From the NCBI GenBank assembly GCA_934644965.1, contig CAKUDG010000025.1, forward strand, positions 1-53,736: a stretch of 53,736 nucleotides of DNA, in the 5' to 3' direction. Below, piece by piece: positions 1 to 8,371 of the stretch. Both the position numbers and the translations under genes were made by a program. Below the pieces are notes generated by a model that saw nothing but the letters and a program-made list of their open reading frames with translations, was not told the origin of the DNA and made no database searches. Position 1 is the first letter of the stretch. Each line of letters opens with the position of its first letter. This DNA comes from an uncultured Victivallales bacterium. Lineage in GTDB: Bacteria > Verrucomicrobiota > Lentisphaeria > Victivallales > UBA1829.

Positions 1-3
1 CCT

Positions 4-120
4 TTGTTGCTTCGCAAAATTTTATTTTTTATTTTGCCTCCGGCGGCCAGCGTTTCGCCGCTGCACCGCGACAAGGTCACGGACCTTGACCTCGTAAAAA
101 TGTCAGGTGCAGCATTTTTA
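4..120. repeat. Dispersed hairpin repeat, copy A
   Basis: Intergenic repeat shared with two copies at 10.17-10.38 kb. Shared blocks, in order: TTGTTGCTTCGCAA (4-17), a GCCTCCGGCGGCCAGCG block from about 36, CGCCGCTG, then AAGGTCACGGACCTTGACCT. The block AAGGTC-acg-GACCTT is an inverted repeat, and an AAAATG...GCATTTTT arm pair follows. It carries no ORF with family features. It may be a REP-like or mobile miniature element; its left edge lies outside or close to the window edge. Confidence 0.6.
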
Positions 121-327
121 TGTGCCTTGTTTTCCGCCGGCTTTCCATTCCCATGATATCAATGAGAATACAGAAGGAAGCATCCATCAGGCAAAAAAAT
201 CTCCCTGGAAGGAAATTCCCTCACGCCTGGAGGCAGAGAAAATATTTCAGGGAGATATCTCAGAATATACGGAAAATGAAATCAGGAAAAGACTGCGGAA
301 AGCTCATCCCGATTCTTCCGGATTCTG
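121..327. other. Short non-coding stretch downstream of the HTH gene
   Basis: Sequence between repeat copy A and the stop codon of the leftward HTH gene. Open frames here run into the 3' end of that gene and show no recognisable domain. I see no convincing terminator hairpin. Confidence 0.3.
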
Positions 328-921
328 TTATTCTGCAGTTTCAGATGCAGCCGGGGAAGACTGAGCCGGAGCTGCGACAGCTTCAGAAAGCACAGAAGCA
401 GATGCAGACGGTACCGCCGCCGTAGTCACTTCTTTTCTCAAACGACGAACCTTTTTCTTCTTCTCCGCCTGTTCAGGAAATTTTTCAGCCAGAATCTGCT
501 TCATCACACGCTTCGGCATGGAACGAAGAGCCGCAATCCTAGCCTTCGCATCGGGACGGGGCACAACCTTCCCCTGCTCCCAGAACGCAACAGAATTCAC
601 ATTCACATCCAGCAGAGCCGCCATTTGCGCCTGACTGATGTTTAATTTCTTGCGCAGTTTCCTGATCTGAACCGAACCGACACGTACATTGGAGGCTCCT
701 TTCGGCTTCAGCGCAGGAAGCGGTTCCTGAACAATCTGTGCAAGCGGATGAATATTTTTCGCCTGAATTTCTTTCTCCAGAAGAGCAATCTTCTTTTTCT
801 GCTCAGCCAACGCAATCTTCAACGCAGAAACCTGTTTCATAAGAGGTTCTGTGGACTTCTTAAACTCTTTCCGCGCAAGTCTTGAAAACTCATCCTTTAA
901 CAACTGTTTGACGTCCGGCAT
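328..921 (-). CDS. Coiled-coil and XRE-type HTH DNA-binding protein
   Basis: A 197-aa protein. Residues about 10-55 are strongly charged and predicted helical or coiled coil. Residues about 85-131 form a Cro/C1-like helix-turn-helix with the typical pattern LNISQAQMAALLDVN and a recognition helix around VNSVAFWEQG. The tail (about 150-197) is Lys/Arg-rich, then Ala/Ser-rich and probably disordered. The start at 921 is supported by an AGGAGAG Shine-Dalgarno a few bases upstream. It probably binds DNA as a dimer through the coiled coil, as a regulator or nucleoid-associated protein; the target is unknown. The gene stands alone and reads leftward, with about 700 bases of unassigned DNA upstream. 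The HTH call is firm; the role is inferred. Confidence 0.8.
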   Translation of the reverse strand: MPDVKQLLKDEFSRLARKEFKKSTEPLMKQVSALKIALAEQKKKIALLEKEIQAKNIHPLAQIVQEPLPALKPKGASNVRVGSVQIRKLRKKLNISQAQMAALLDVNVNSVAFWEQGKVVPRPDAKARIAALRSMPKRVMKQILAEKFPEQAEKKKKVRRLRKEVTTAAVPSASASVLSEAVAAPAQSSPAASETAE

Positions 922-1639
922 GAAAACTCTCCTCTATCTTGTTTTTCAGGAATATTCCTTTGATCAAAGCAAAAAATCAATCACTTATTTCACTATCTCT
1001 CCCATAATATATTCTCACGGTATTCAAAAAGTCAATCTTTTTTTCTAAAAAATGATAAATTTTTTGTTCCATTTTCATTATAAAGAAATAAACATGGATC
1101 TCCCTTTTTCTCAAAAACGGGAAAAATCCGTTTCAAAAACTAAGATGCTTTCCTCATCCTTTTTCCCTCTCTGCCGTTCCCCAATGCGAATTGATGAATG
1201 ACAAGGGAAAACTGCTTCCCGTTCTCCGGATATACAGCCGCCGCTCTTTCCAGTAAAAAATGCTCAGAGAAAAAACGCCGTCTGTAAAAATACAGCACCT
1301 TCACAAAATAAGAGATTTTGACGACACTATGCTTTTTCGAAAAAGTTTTCTCCTTTTCCACTTCAGAATATTCTGTATTTCCCAACAGGCACAGCAGACT
1401 TTTGCAGAGAAAAAGAATTTTATGTTTTTTCTTCACAGGCACAGACGCCAGGGTGATAAAACCTTCCCCTTATCAATGACCGCCCCCAGAGCAGAAAATG
1501 AATGGAGAAGAAGGGGGGGGAGAGGCTGCTCCCTGTCTCCGGCATCCGGAAAACAGCAGAAATCCAGACTGCCGGAGAAGACGGGGAAAAAATTCCATAT
1601 TTCCGCCTCTCGTCTTCTTCTGCTCTTAAACACGGAGTT
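922..1639. other. Intergenic region without a supported gene
   Basis: The first 200 bases are A/T-rich and probably hold the promoter of the leftward HTH gene. The rest contains several overlapping open frames up to about 100 codons with no domain, no good ribosome binding site and low-complexity composition, so I call none. A run of eight G lies near 1514. Confidence 0.4.
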
Positions 1640-2083
1640 TCATCCTTCTCTGTGCCCGGAGGATGTCCCGGGGAGTCTCTCCGCAGCAGGATGGATGCCA
1701 ATCACATGCGCCCGGACTTTCAAACGCCGGACGGAAGAATAAACTGCATTGCGGATTTCCTGCAGCGCCTCCTTCCGCTCGGAATCAGAAGTTTTGTAAA
1801 CCCGGAACTGTGCCATCGAATCCGAAAATGCGGCGGAAACATTCTCCACAGTGCGGCAGGAGGAAAGGGAGTCCTTCAGCACGGGAATGACGGAATCCTC
1901 CAGAGTCGCCGCGTCCGTCCCCGGCAGGGAAAGTGTCACAATGAAGACTTCATGCAGATTTCCACTCTGCCCGCTTTTTTCCGTCGTGCTGCAGGAAGAG
2001 AAAATCAGAATGCAGCCGCAGAGCGGAAGCAGCAGAAAAGAATTTGCAAATCCAGAATACAAGCGCCGAAAAATATTTCTCAT
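1640..2083 (-). CDS. Small lipoprotein resembling an RND efflux porter subdomain
   Basis: A 147-aa protein with a hydrophobic signal segment (about 13-32) and Cys residues suited to lipidation (LPLCGC or IFSSC). The mature part has a pattern typical of the first porter subdomain of AcrB-type RND pumps: a VTLSLPGTDAATLEDSV block, then VENVSAAFSDSM, then a helix leading to a short strand. Full RND pumps exceed 1000 residues; here only about 80 porter-like residues exist, with no transmembrane pump domain. Its ATG overlaps the stop of the upstream TetR-type gene (ATGA), so the two are translationally coupled. It could be a relic of a pump gene or a dedicated periplasmic lipoprotein. The lipoprotein call is good; the RND resemblance is by eye. 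Confidence 0.6.
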   Translation of the reverse strand: MRNIFRRLYSGFANSFLLLPLCGCILIFSSCSTTEKSGQSGNLHEVFIVTLSLPGTDAATLEDSVIPVLKDSLSSCRTVENVSAAFSDSMAQFRVYKTSDSERKEALQEIRNAVYSSVRRLKVRAHVIGIHPAAERLPGTSSGHREG

Positions 2084-2724
2084 TTTCCCTTCTCCGGATT
2101 CCGGGACTCGAAGTTCTGTTCCAGTGCACCGAAAAGCTCCCGCATGATCAATGGCCGGTTCTCATCCAGGAACGCCTTTCTGCTCCCTCCCAGGGATTCC
2201 AGAAGCGGACGGCTGTTGGAATAGAAAATGAAAGTTGCCAGTAGATGAAAGAGTTTCACTCGAATCATCTCCGCTGGGCAACCGTCAGAGCAAATCCGGA
2301 AACAGAGTTTTTCAAGATAGTCGAAACGCGGACGGAGAAAAAGTTCAAAAACTTCATCGTGCATCTCAGAGGGTTCCATCATTTCACGGTAGAGAATCCG
2401 GCTTTTGATGTTCTGAATGTCATTACGGTCCAGAGAATCGAAAAAATGCTCCGCAGAGGTTTTCAGAATCTGAAGCGCAATCTCCCTGTCACAGGATTCC
2501 GGTTCCGGGAGAGACGGATGTTCCCCTTCGGTCCGTGCATAGACATATTCCAGCACGGCCAGATAGAGTTTCGCCTTCGAGCCGAAATGATAATTGACCG
2601 CAGCCAGATTCACATCGGCGGTTCTTGAAATTTCACGGATCCTGGCCTTGGAATATCCCATATTCGCAAATTCCGTGCATGCCGCATTGATCAGCCGTTC
2701 TTTCGTCGAAAGTTTGTTTTCCAT
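2080..2724 (-). CDS. TetR-family regulator, CecR-like
   Basis: A 214-aa protein with an N-terminal TetR helix-turn-helix (about residues 8-55: RLINAACTEFANMGYSKARI, then DVNLAAVNYHFGSKAKLYL). The AAVNYHFGSK recognition helix and the C-terminal helices resemble the CecR/YbiH branch, whose members control membrane-export genes in E. coli. I chose the start at 2724 because GGAGG sits nine bases upstream; the open frame continues farther upstream but reads unlikely sequence. The downstream lipoprotein gene overlaps its stop codon. An inverted repeat at 2770-2809 in its leader is a likely autoregulatory operator. The ligand is unknown. Confidence 0.85.
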   Translation of the reverse strand: MENKLSTKERLINAACTEFANMGYSKARIREISRTADVNLAAVNYHFGSKAKLYLAVLEYVYARTEGEHPSLPEPESCDREIALQILKTSAEHFFDSLDRNDIQNIKSRILYREMMEPSEMHDEVFELFLRPRFDYLEKLCFRICSDGCPAEMIRVKLFHLLATFIFYSNSRPLLESLGGSRKAFLDENRPLIMRELFGALEQNFESRNPEKGK

Positions 2725-2769
2725 TTTGAGCACCTCCACTTTCGGGTGATTGTTTCTGCAGCAAAATAT

Positions 2770-2809
2770 AAAACATTTGTTTGAAAATGCAATTCCAAAA
2801 CTATGTTTT
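2770..2809. promoter_or_regulatory. Candidate TetR operator (14-bp inverted repeat)
   Basis: Left arm AAAACATTTGTTTG and right arm CAAAACTATGTTTT match at 11 of 14 positions as an inverted repeat, with a 12-base spacer. The site lies 46 bases upstream of the regulator's ATG, which suits autoregulation. No promoter hexamers are certain beside it. Confidence 0.4.
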
Positions 2810-3274
2810 AATAAAAAACTTCTTCCTGGGAGAGAAGTCATCCATACGCCGAGTGCGGGTTTCGGAAGTTTTCTTACAGAGCGCAAAAGATCGTCTATTC
2901 CTATAATACAAAATACAATATATATAAGTATATAATGAGGATGCAGAAATCCTGAAACGAATTCAAGGGTCAGAAAGAGAAGGGAGGGAAAGTAAAGGGA
3001 AAAGAAGGAGGAAGAAAGGGGGAAAAAGGAAAAGAGAATGCGTGAGAAGGAAAACATTCCTTCCGGCCTTCCGGGAAAAGAATCCTTTGAAGTTCTAAAT
3101 TTTGCAGGAAAGGAATGAAGAAGATCTTGTAATTCGGGAGAAAAGAAGTATATTCTCGTTCCGGCGCGAAAGTCTGGTCCGTCGCGGTGTTCCATGAAGC
3201 CGTCCGGAATTCCCGGAAGCGCCATAAAAAAGCTGTGTCAACCATGAACTTTTCATAAAATGGAGCAAAGAAGC
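2810..3274. other. Divergent intergenic region between tetR-like gene and pckG
   Basis: The part at 2890-2940 is A/T-rich with TATAAT hexamers on the + strand (about 2899 and 2931) but no good TTGACA partner at the right distance. From 2960 to 3050 the + strand is nearly pure purine. Promoters for both flanking genes probably lie here; I cannot place them firmly. No gene is supported. Confidence 0.35.
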
Positions 3275-5119
3275 ATGATCAAGCAACTGAATGCTGCACC
3301 CGGGCACGAAAAACTCGTGGCATGGGTCAACGAATGGGCTGAACTCTGTCAGCCGGAAGCGATTTACTGGTGCGACGGTTCCCGGGCCGAATATGATCGG
3401 CTCTGCAACGAAATGGTGGATTCGGGTCTTGCCATCAGACTGAATCCGGCGAAACGGCCGAACAGTCTTCTTTTCCGTTCCGATCCGTCGGATGTGGCGC
3501 GTGTGGAAGCTCGCACCTACATCGCCTCGGAGAAAAAGGAAGACGCCGGACCGACGAACAACTGGATTGATCCGAAAGAACTCAAAGCCACCATGCTCGA
3601 CCTCTATAAAGGCTGCATGCACGGCAGGATTCTGTATGTGATTCCCTTCTCGATGGGTCCTGTGGGGTCCCCGATTGCGAAAATCGGCGTGGAGATCACC
3701 GACTCTCCCTACGTTGTGGTCAACATGCACATTATGACCCGCGTGGGCACGAAGGTTCTGGAAGTGCTCGGTGCGGACGGGGAATTTGTTCCCTGCATGC
3801 ACTCTGTCGGCAAACCGCTGGAGAACGGTGAAAGCGACAATGGTGTCTGGCCGTGCGCTCCGCTGGAAAAGAAATATATTGCGCACTTCCCGGAAACACG
3901 TGAAATCTGGTCGTACGGATCCGGATACGGCGGAAATGCGCTTCTCGGGAAGAAGTGTCTGGCCCTGCGCATTGCGTCCGTCCAGGCGCGTGACGAAGGA
4001 TGGATGGCGGAGCACATGCTGATTCTGAAGCTGACCCGTGAATCCGACGGTGTGGTCAAATATGTCACCGGAGCCTTCCCCTCCGCCTGCGGGAAAACCA
4101 ATCTTGCCATGCTCATTCCGACCATTCCGGGCTGGAAGGTGGAAACGGTCGGCGACGATATCGCATGGATGAAATTCGGTGCCGACGGCCAGCTTTACGC
4201 CATCAATCCGGAAGCCGGATTCTTCGGAGTCGCCCCCGGAACGAACTTCAAATCAAACAAGAACGCCATGCACTCCTGCGAAAAGGACACCATCTTCACC
4301 AACGTGGCTCTCACGGATGACGGAGATGTCTGGTGGGAAGGCATGGAGGAAGATACCGACGGAAAGAAACCCGCCCATCTCATCGACTGGAAGGGGAAAG
4401 ACTGGACGCCGGATATGAAGGACGAAAACGGCAAAGCCGTCAAGGCCGCCCATCCGAACGCCCGTTTCACGGCCCGCGCTTACAACTGCCCCGCCATCGC
4501 GGCGAACTGGGAAGATCCTGCCGGGGTGCCGATCGCGGCGATTCTCTTCGGCGGACGGAGACCGTCGACTCTGCCGCTGGTTTACCAGTCCATGAACTGG
4601 GAACACGGGGTGTTTGTGGGGTCGACCGTCGGTTCCGAAGTCACCGCAGCCGCTCTGGACGTCAAGGCCGGCACCGTCCGCCGCGACCCGTTCGCGATGC
4701 TGCCCTTCTGCGGATACAATATGGGCGATTATTTCAAACACTGGCTCGAAATTGGAAAACGCGAAGGGGCCAAGCTCCCGAAGATTTTCTGTGTGAACTG
4801 GTTCCGCAAGACTCCGGAAGGGAAATGGCTCTGGCCCGGATACGGTGACAACAGCCGCGTCCTCAAGTGGGTCTTCGAGCGCTGCGAAGGCAAAGGTGAA
4901 GCAAAGGAAACGGCCATCGGCTATCTGCCCACTGAAAATGCCATCGACCGTAGCGGAACGGATGTGACGGAAGAGGATATGAAGCAGCTCCTCGCCGTCG
5001 ATATCGAGGGCTGGAAGAAGGAACTCCAGACCATCGTCGAACACTATGCCAAGTTCGACAGACTGCCGCCGGAACTCGAAGCCCAGCGCAAGGCTCTGGA
5101 AGAAAGACTTTCCAAATAA
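3275..5119 (+). CDS. pckG: Phosphoenolpyruvate carboxykinase (GTP)
   Basis: Interconverts oxaloacetate plus GTP with PEP, CO2 and GDP in the cytosol; in fermenters it often works in the CO2-fixing direction toward succinate. About 614 aa, the usual length of the GTP-type family. Visible signatures: the P-loop GAFPSACGKTN with its reactive Cys, the metal-binding VGDDIAW segment, and nucleotide-binding blocks GYNMGDYFKHWLEIG and FCVNWFRK. I prefer the ATG at 3275 because GGAG lies nine bases upstream; an in-frame ATG at 3260 would add five residues but has no ribosome binding site. It is a single-gene unit closed by a strong terminator at 5153. Confidence 0.97.
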   Translation: MIKQLNAAPGHEKLVAWVNEWAELCQPEAIYWCDGSRAEYDRLCNEMVDSGLAIRLNPAKRPNSLLFRSDPSDVARVEARTYIASEKKEDAGPTNNWIDPKELKATMLDLYKGCMHGRILYVIPFSMGPVGSPIAKIGVEITDSPYVVVNMHIMTRVGTKVLEVLGADGEFVPCMHSVGKPLENGESDNGVWPCAPLEKKYIAHFPETREIWSYGSGYGGNALLGKKCLALRIASVQARDEGWMAEHMLILKLTRESDGVVKYVTGAFPSACGKTNLAMLIPTIPGWKVETVGDDIAWMKFGADGQLYAINPEAGFFGVAPGTNFKSNKNAMHSCEKDTIFTNVALTDDGDVWWEGMEEDTDGKKPAHLIDWKGKDWTPDMKDENGKAVKAAHPNARFTARAYNCPAIAANWEDPAGVPIAAILFGGRRPSTLPLVYQSMNWEHGVFVGSTVGSEVTAAALDVKAGTVRRDPFAMLPFCGYNMGDYFKHWLEIGKREGAKLPKIFCVNWFRKTPEGKWLWPGYGDNSRVLKWVFERCEGKGEAKETAIGYLPTENAIDRSGTDVTEEDMKQLLAVDIEGWKKELQTIVEHYAKFDRLPPELEAQRKALEERLSK

Positions 5120-5152
5120 AATAAAAAGTCTTTCCATCGATTCAGGCTTTGA

Positions 5153-5193
5153 AAAGGATCGGGACATTGGAAGAATGTCCCGGTCCTTTTTTT
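5153..5193 (+). terminator. Rho-independent terminator of pckG
   Basis: A 16-bp stem, AAAGGATCGGGACATT paired with AATGTCCCGGTCCTTT (one G-U pair), with a five-base loop followed by a run of T. It lies 34 bases after the pckG stop. Confidence 0.9.
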
Positions 5194-5870
5194 ACATCTC
5201 CCGTTCTCTGCGCTGTTCCCCTTCCGGATTTCCTTGTTCCCCAGACAGATTTTTCTTGTTTCTCAGAGCATGCCGCGCTTTCCCCCGACTTCTCCCTTTC
5301 GGTTCTCCCATTCGTTTCTCCCATTCTTTGCTGCTTCCTTCCCGGTGATTCTGCTTCGGGGAGAGAAGGAAGAGCTGTTTTTCCCCGGGGAAATTATCAT
5401 TGGAAAAGAAAAGGTGATGAAAAAAAGAAAAACTCAAAACGATTCTCCGGAGGCTGGAAAGAACCGAAGCCCGAGAAAGGCAGGAATGGCCTCTGGAATC
5501 GAAACGCAGAGGAGAAAGTAATGAAGTTAAAGATGGAACGGGAGAGAAGCTGAAGAAAAGAAACAAACGCACGGGACAGGAATTTTTTTCCCCCCGATGG
5601 AAGCGGACATTTTTTCAAAAGGAAAAATGCGAAGGGAAATCAAGGATACAGATACGACGGTACTATTCATAGAGGAGCCTACCCTCCATACAGGAAATCC
5701 GGAGAAGCAAGAGGCGGCGGAACGGACATGCGAAGCGCCTTTTCCCGAGGAATCGCGGAACAGATCATGAAGCTCAAAGACCCGGGAAACAGAAAAGGAC
5801 CAGTGCCTGCGGCGTGGGGGAGGAAAAGGAAGAAGAGACGGAGAAATATGGTTTCTCGAGATCAGGGGGG
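5194..5870. other. Long intergenic region without a recognised gene
   Basis: About 680 bases. The first half alternates pyrimidine-rich and purine-rich tracts and reads as low-complexity in all frames. From about 5642 to 5890 one + frame stays open for about 80 codons (GYRYDGTIHRGAYPPYRKSG at its start) and overlaps the 3' end of the leftward channel gene. I recognise no family in it and see no ribosome binding site, so it is not called as a gene; it could be a gene remnant. Confidence 0.35.
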
Positions 5871-6512
5871 TCAGCGTTTTTTTGGAGGAAACTCATATTG
5901 ATCCGCGGCGACAGGCAGTTCGATATGATAATGGAAAGCCAGCAGACGAATCCCTGTCACGGCAAAGGAAACGATGAGAAAAGTCAGGAAAAACGGCAGA
6001 GAGCTTCTGGTGGAGAGCGCATAATAGAGGAAACCGCCGATCAGGGATGCCGTGGCGTAGAAATCGCTTTTCAGGACGACGGGAACGGTCCCGACCATGA
6101 TATCGCGGATCACGCCGCCGCCGACGGCGGTGCTGACACCGCTCAAAACCACGCCGATGGGAGTTAAATGGCAGCTGATACCTTTTGCGGCGCCGAGGGC
6201 GGTGAAGACACCGAGTCCGATGGCATCGCAGAAAGTGATGATATGGGTGTTTTTCATAGCCCAGTCGGCGCGGGTGAAGACGGCGATTCCGGTGAAAATA
6301 CAGACGATCAGATAGGTTTCATTGGTCAGAGCCGCCACTGGAGTTGCCCCGATGATGCAGTCTCGGACAATGCCACCGCCGACCCCGACCGTGCAGGAAA
6401 GCACGATCACGCCCAGAAGATCAAGACGGTGTTTGACTCCGCGGACCGCCCCGGTGAGGGCGAAAATGAATGTTCCGAAAAGATCAAACCCGTAGGTGAT
6501 GCATTCTTCCAT
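5871..6512 (-). CDS. TRIC-type (UPF0126/YicG-like) membrane channel protein
   Basis: A 213-aa integral membrane protein with about seven hydrophobic segments in two similar halves. Each half carries the hallmark loop: GVGGGIVRDCIIGATPVAAL in the first and VGGGVIRDIMVGTVPVVL in the second. This double pattern defines the TRIC/YicG family, in which bacterial homologues form trimeric cation (mainly K+) channels. I placed the start at 6512 (MEECITYGF), which begins just before the first helix and has AAGG about ten bases upstream; the open frame extends 17 codons more with no binding site. It follows the CBM9-like gene by 84 bases in the same direction. Its physiological role here is unknown. Confidence 0.85.
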   Translation of the reverse strand: MEECITYGFDLFGTFIFALTGAVRGVKHRLDLLGVIVLSCTVGVGGGIVRDCIIGATPVAALTNETYLIVCIFTGIAVFTRADWAMKNTHIITFCDAIGLGVFTALGAAKGISCHLTPIGVVLSGVSTAVGGGVIRDIMVGTVPVVLKSDFYATASLIGGFLYYALSTRSSLPFFLTFLIVSFAVTGIRLLAFHYHIELPVAADQYEFPPKKR

Positions 6513-6596
6513 TGTTTCCGGCCTTTTTTCTGGATATTGCGGAGATGGCCCCCCCTTCCCCATCCCATATAGAGAAAATCGCTCTGAAGGACTGTA

Positions 6597-7256
6597 TCAC
6601 TCGAAGCGGATGCTTCCGAATTCAGAGGGGGTGTGAAAATCGCAACGGGAAAGCGGAGCCCAGGAAAGCCAGTGAGGATGAGAAGTTTCATCACAGCATT
6701 TGCTTGCATTTCCGGTCCAGAGCTGTCCTGAAAGCCGCGGATCAATGGAGGCGTATTTGACGAAAAAGGCGAGCGGGATGCGGAATCCGAGACGCCAGGT
6801 CAAAGGTTCGGTGATTTCGGGATCGACCCGGTCCGGAAGGCTGTGCCAGCGTTCCACGGATGCGCAGTCTTCCAGTGCGACCGGTTCATACACTCCTCCG
6901 CGGAGGTCCGTGACATTATAGAGAAGCATAGCTCCATTTGCGCTGAATTCAAAATTGTAATAGCGGACATTGTCTTTGGGGCGGATGAAGAATTCGACGC
7001 AGCTGTCCCTGCAGACATCCTGCTGGAAACCGGAACGGACTGCGCGGACGTAACGATCCTCGACCTGGAAGAGGCCGTAGATGTTCGCATCGTCGTAAAG
7101 CAGTTTCAGCGAGACTTTTGAGATAAAATCCTTCTTTTCCGCATCGAGCAGATGATCCACGGGGAGAAGCTCCGCATTTTTCCATTGCGGATCGTCTTTA
7201 AAAGACGCATTGAGAAAGACAGGGCCGGAAGCTCTTCTCACCAGATAGTCAGCCAT
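6597..7256 (-). CDS. CBM9-like carbohydrate-binding domain protein
   Basis: A 219-aa protein made almost entirely of one beta-sandwich domain of the family-9 carbohydrate-binding type. Features: WKNAELLPVDHLL near the N-terminus, LYDDANIYGLFQVEDRYVR (first core strands), CVEFFIRP, YYNFEFSANGAML, and the C-terminal WLSWAPL...FHTPSEFGSIRFE block typical of stand-alone members. No signal peptide is evident, which is odd if it binds extracellular glycan. It lies 74 bases downstream of ftsQ with AGGAG ahead of its ATG. Stand-alone members of this type are common in glycan-degrading Bacteroidota and Lentisphaerota; the ligand is unknown. Confidence 0.75.
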   Translation of the reverse strand: MADYLVRRASGPVFLNASFKDDPQWKNAELLPVDHLLDAEKKDFISKVSLKLLYDDANIYGLFQVEDRYVRAVRSGFQQDVCRDSCVEFFIRPKDNVRYYNFEFSANGAMLLYNVTDLRGGVYEPVALEDCASVERWHSLPDRVDPEITEPLTWRLGFRIPLAFFVKYASIDPRLSGQLWTGNASKCCDETSHPHWLSWAPLSRCDFHTPSEFGSIRFE

Positions 7257-7330
7257 GGATCAGAAATCTCCTTTTTGAATGATGAATGGACAGGATGAAA
7301 TTTTACGGGAAAATTCACAGAAGGAATGCT

Positions 7331-8125
7331 TCAACGGATGACTCCCAGATTCCGATAGCGGAGATCGATTTCGCGTTTGGAACTGTTTGTCGCGCGGATT
7401 CGTTCCAGGGCGGTCAGAAGCTTGTTGAGATTTCCGGGAAGATCGCTGTCATACATATAGGCTCTGAACAGTTCTCCGGGCGCCTGACGGTCCTTGTAGT
7501 AAAAGGCGCAGATGAGCTGATCCCGTCCGAGAGGGCAGACCACACGCATTCGGATGTCCGGACAGAGCGTCAGGGTCAGGAGAATGAGCTCCATTGCCCG
7601 GTTGACGCTTTCCACACGGTCGCCGGGAGTCAGCTTGTCCGCGTTCGGGATTCCCTGAATGACGGGAAGACTTAAACTGAGATTCACACACTTGTCCTTG
7701 CGGATCACGACACATTCCGTATCGAAGAGCAGCTCGGAATTCTTTCCGTTGATGAAGGCGCGGGGTATGCGTTCGACGATATGAAATTCCAGAGTGTCCG
7801 GCAGGACCCTTCGGACGGAGACATCCTGAATTCCGGGTTCGGTCTGCCGGAGAATCCTGCGCAGATCGTCCAGGCGGACGGAAAAGAGGTTTGTCGTTCC
7901 GGGATTGAGATTCAGGATTTCGCAGAGGACTTTTTCCTTTCCGTTCCACCATCCTGCACTGTGGAGCGTCACCTGACGCAGCACAAAGCGGCGGTTTTCA
8001 TAGAACATCCCCCGTGCCGAGTACCAGAACAGGAAAAGGCATCCTGCGGCAATGGCGAAAATCACGAAAAGCGCCAGCAGGATTTTGGAGGATCGTTTTT
8101 TCGGCATCCCGATTCCGGAGCTCAC
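7331..8125 (-). CDS. ftsQ: Cell division protein FtsQ (POTRA domain)
   Basis: Bitopic inner-membrane protein that would link the early divisome to FtsL/FtsB. After a basic cytoplasmic segment (PKKRSSKI) comes one TM helix (LLALFVIFAIAAGCLFLFWY), then a POTRA domain (FVLRQVTLHSAG, PGTTNLFSVRLDDLRRIL, VRRVLPDTLEFHIVERIPRAF), then the beta domain ending EIDLRYRNLGVIR, which is typical of FtsQ. I chose GTG at 8125 because GGGAGAGGT sits six bases upstream; ATG at 8107 is the alternative. No mur, ddl, ftsA or ftsZ genes flank it, so it is detached from the usual dcw cluster. Confidence 0.8.
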   Translation of the reverse strand: MSSGIGMPKKRSSKILLALFVIFAIAAGCLFLFWYSARGMFYENRRFVLRQVTLHSAGWWNGKEKVLCEILNLNPGTTNLFSVRLDDLRRILRQTEPGIQDVSVRRVLPDTLEFHIVERIPRAFINGKNSELLFDTECVVIRKDKCVNLSLSLPVIQGIPNADKLTPGDRVESVNRAMELILLTLTLCPDIRMRVVCPLGRDQLICAFYYKDRQAPGELFRAYMYDSDLPGNLNKLLTALERIRATNSSKREIDLRYRNLGVIR

Positions 8126-8283
8126 TGGGGGACCTCTCCCGGTTCGATATCTGATTGATGATTGACGATGTGTTTTCTCATTGCGGAGGCAGATTCTTTT
8201 TTTCTGTCCGCACTGCGGAGAATATAGCTTCATTTCCCTTGATTTTCTAACCTTTTTTCATGGAAAAATGATAAAAAGCGCCT

Positions 8284-8312
8284 TTGCATCGGCAAAATGG
8301 GAGAGCTATAGT
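8284..8312 (+). promoter_or_regulatory. Sigma-70-type promoter of the esterase gene
   Basis: TTGCAT, 17-base spacer, TATAGT, about 60 bases upstream of the esterase ATG and between two divergent genes. Confidence 0.6.
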
Positions 8313-8371
8313 AAAAAACATTTTCACAGTCATGACACAGTCAATTGAACAATCAAGGATTCTGCAGAAAA

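Noticed and set aside
1140..1442. Short - strand frame of 100 codons in the first long gap
   Set aside because: No ribosome binding site, no domain, and biased composition.
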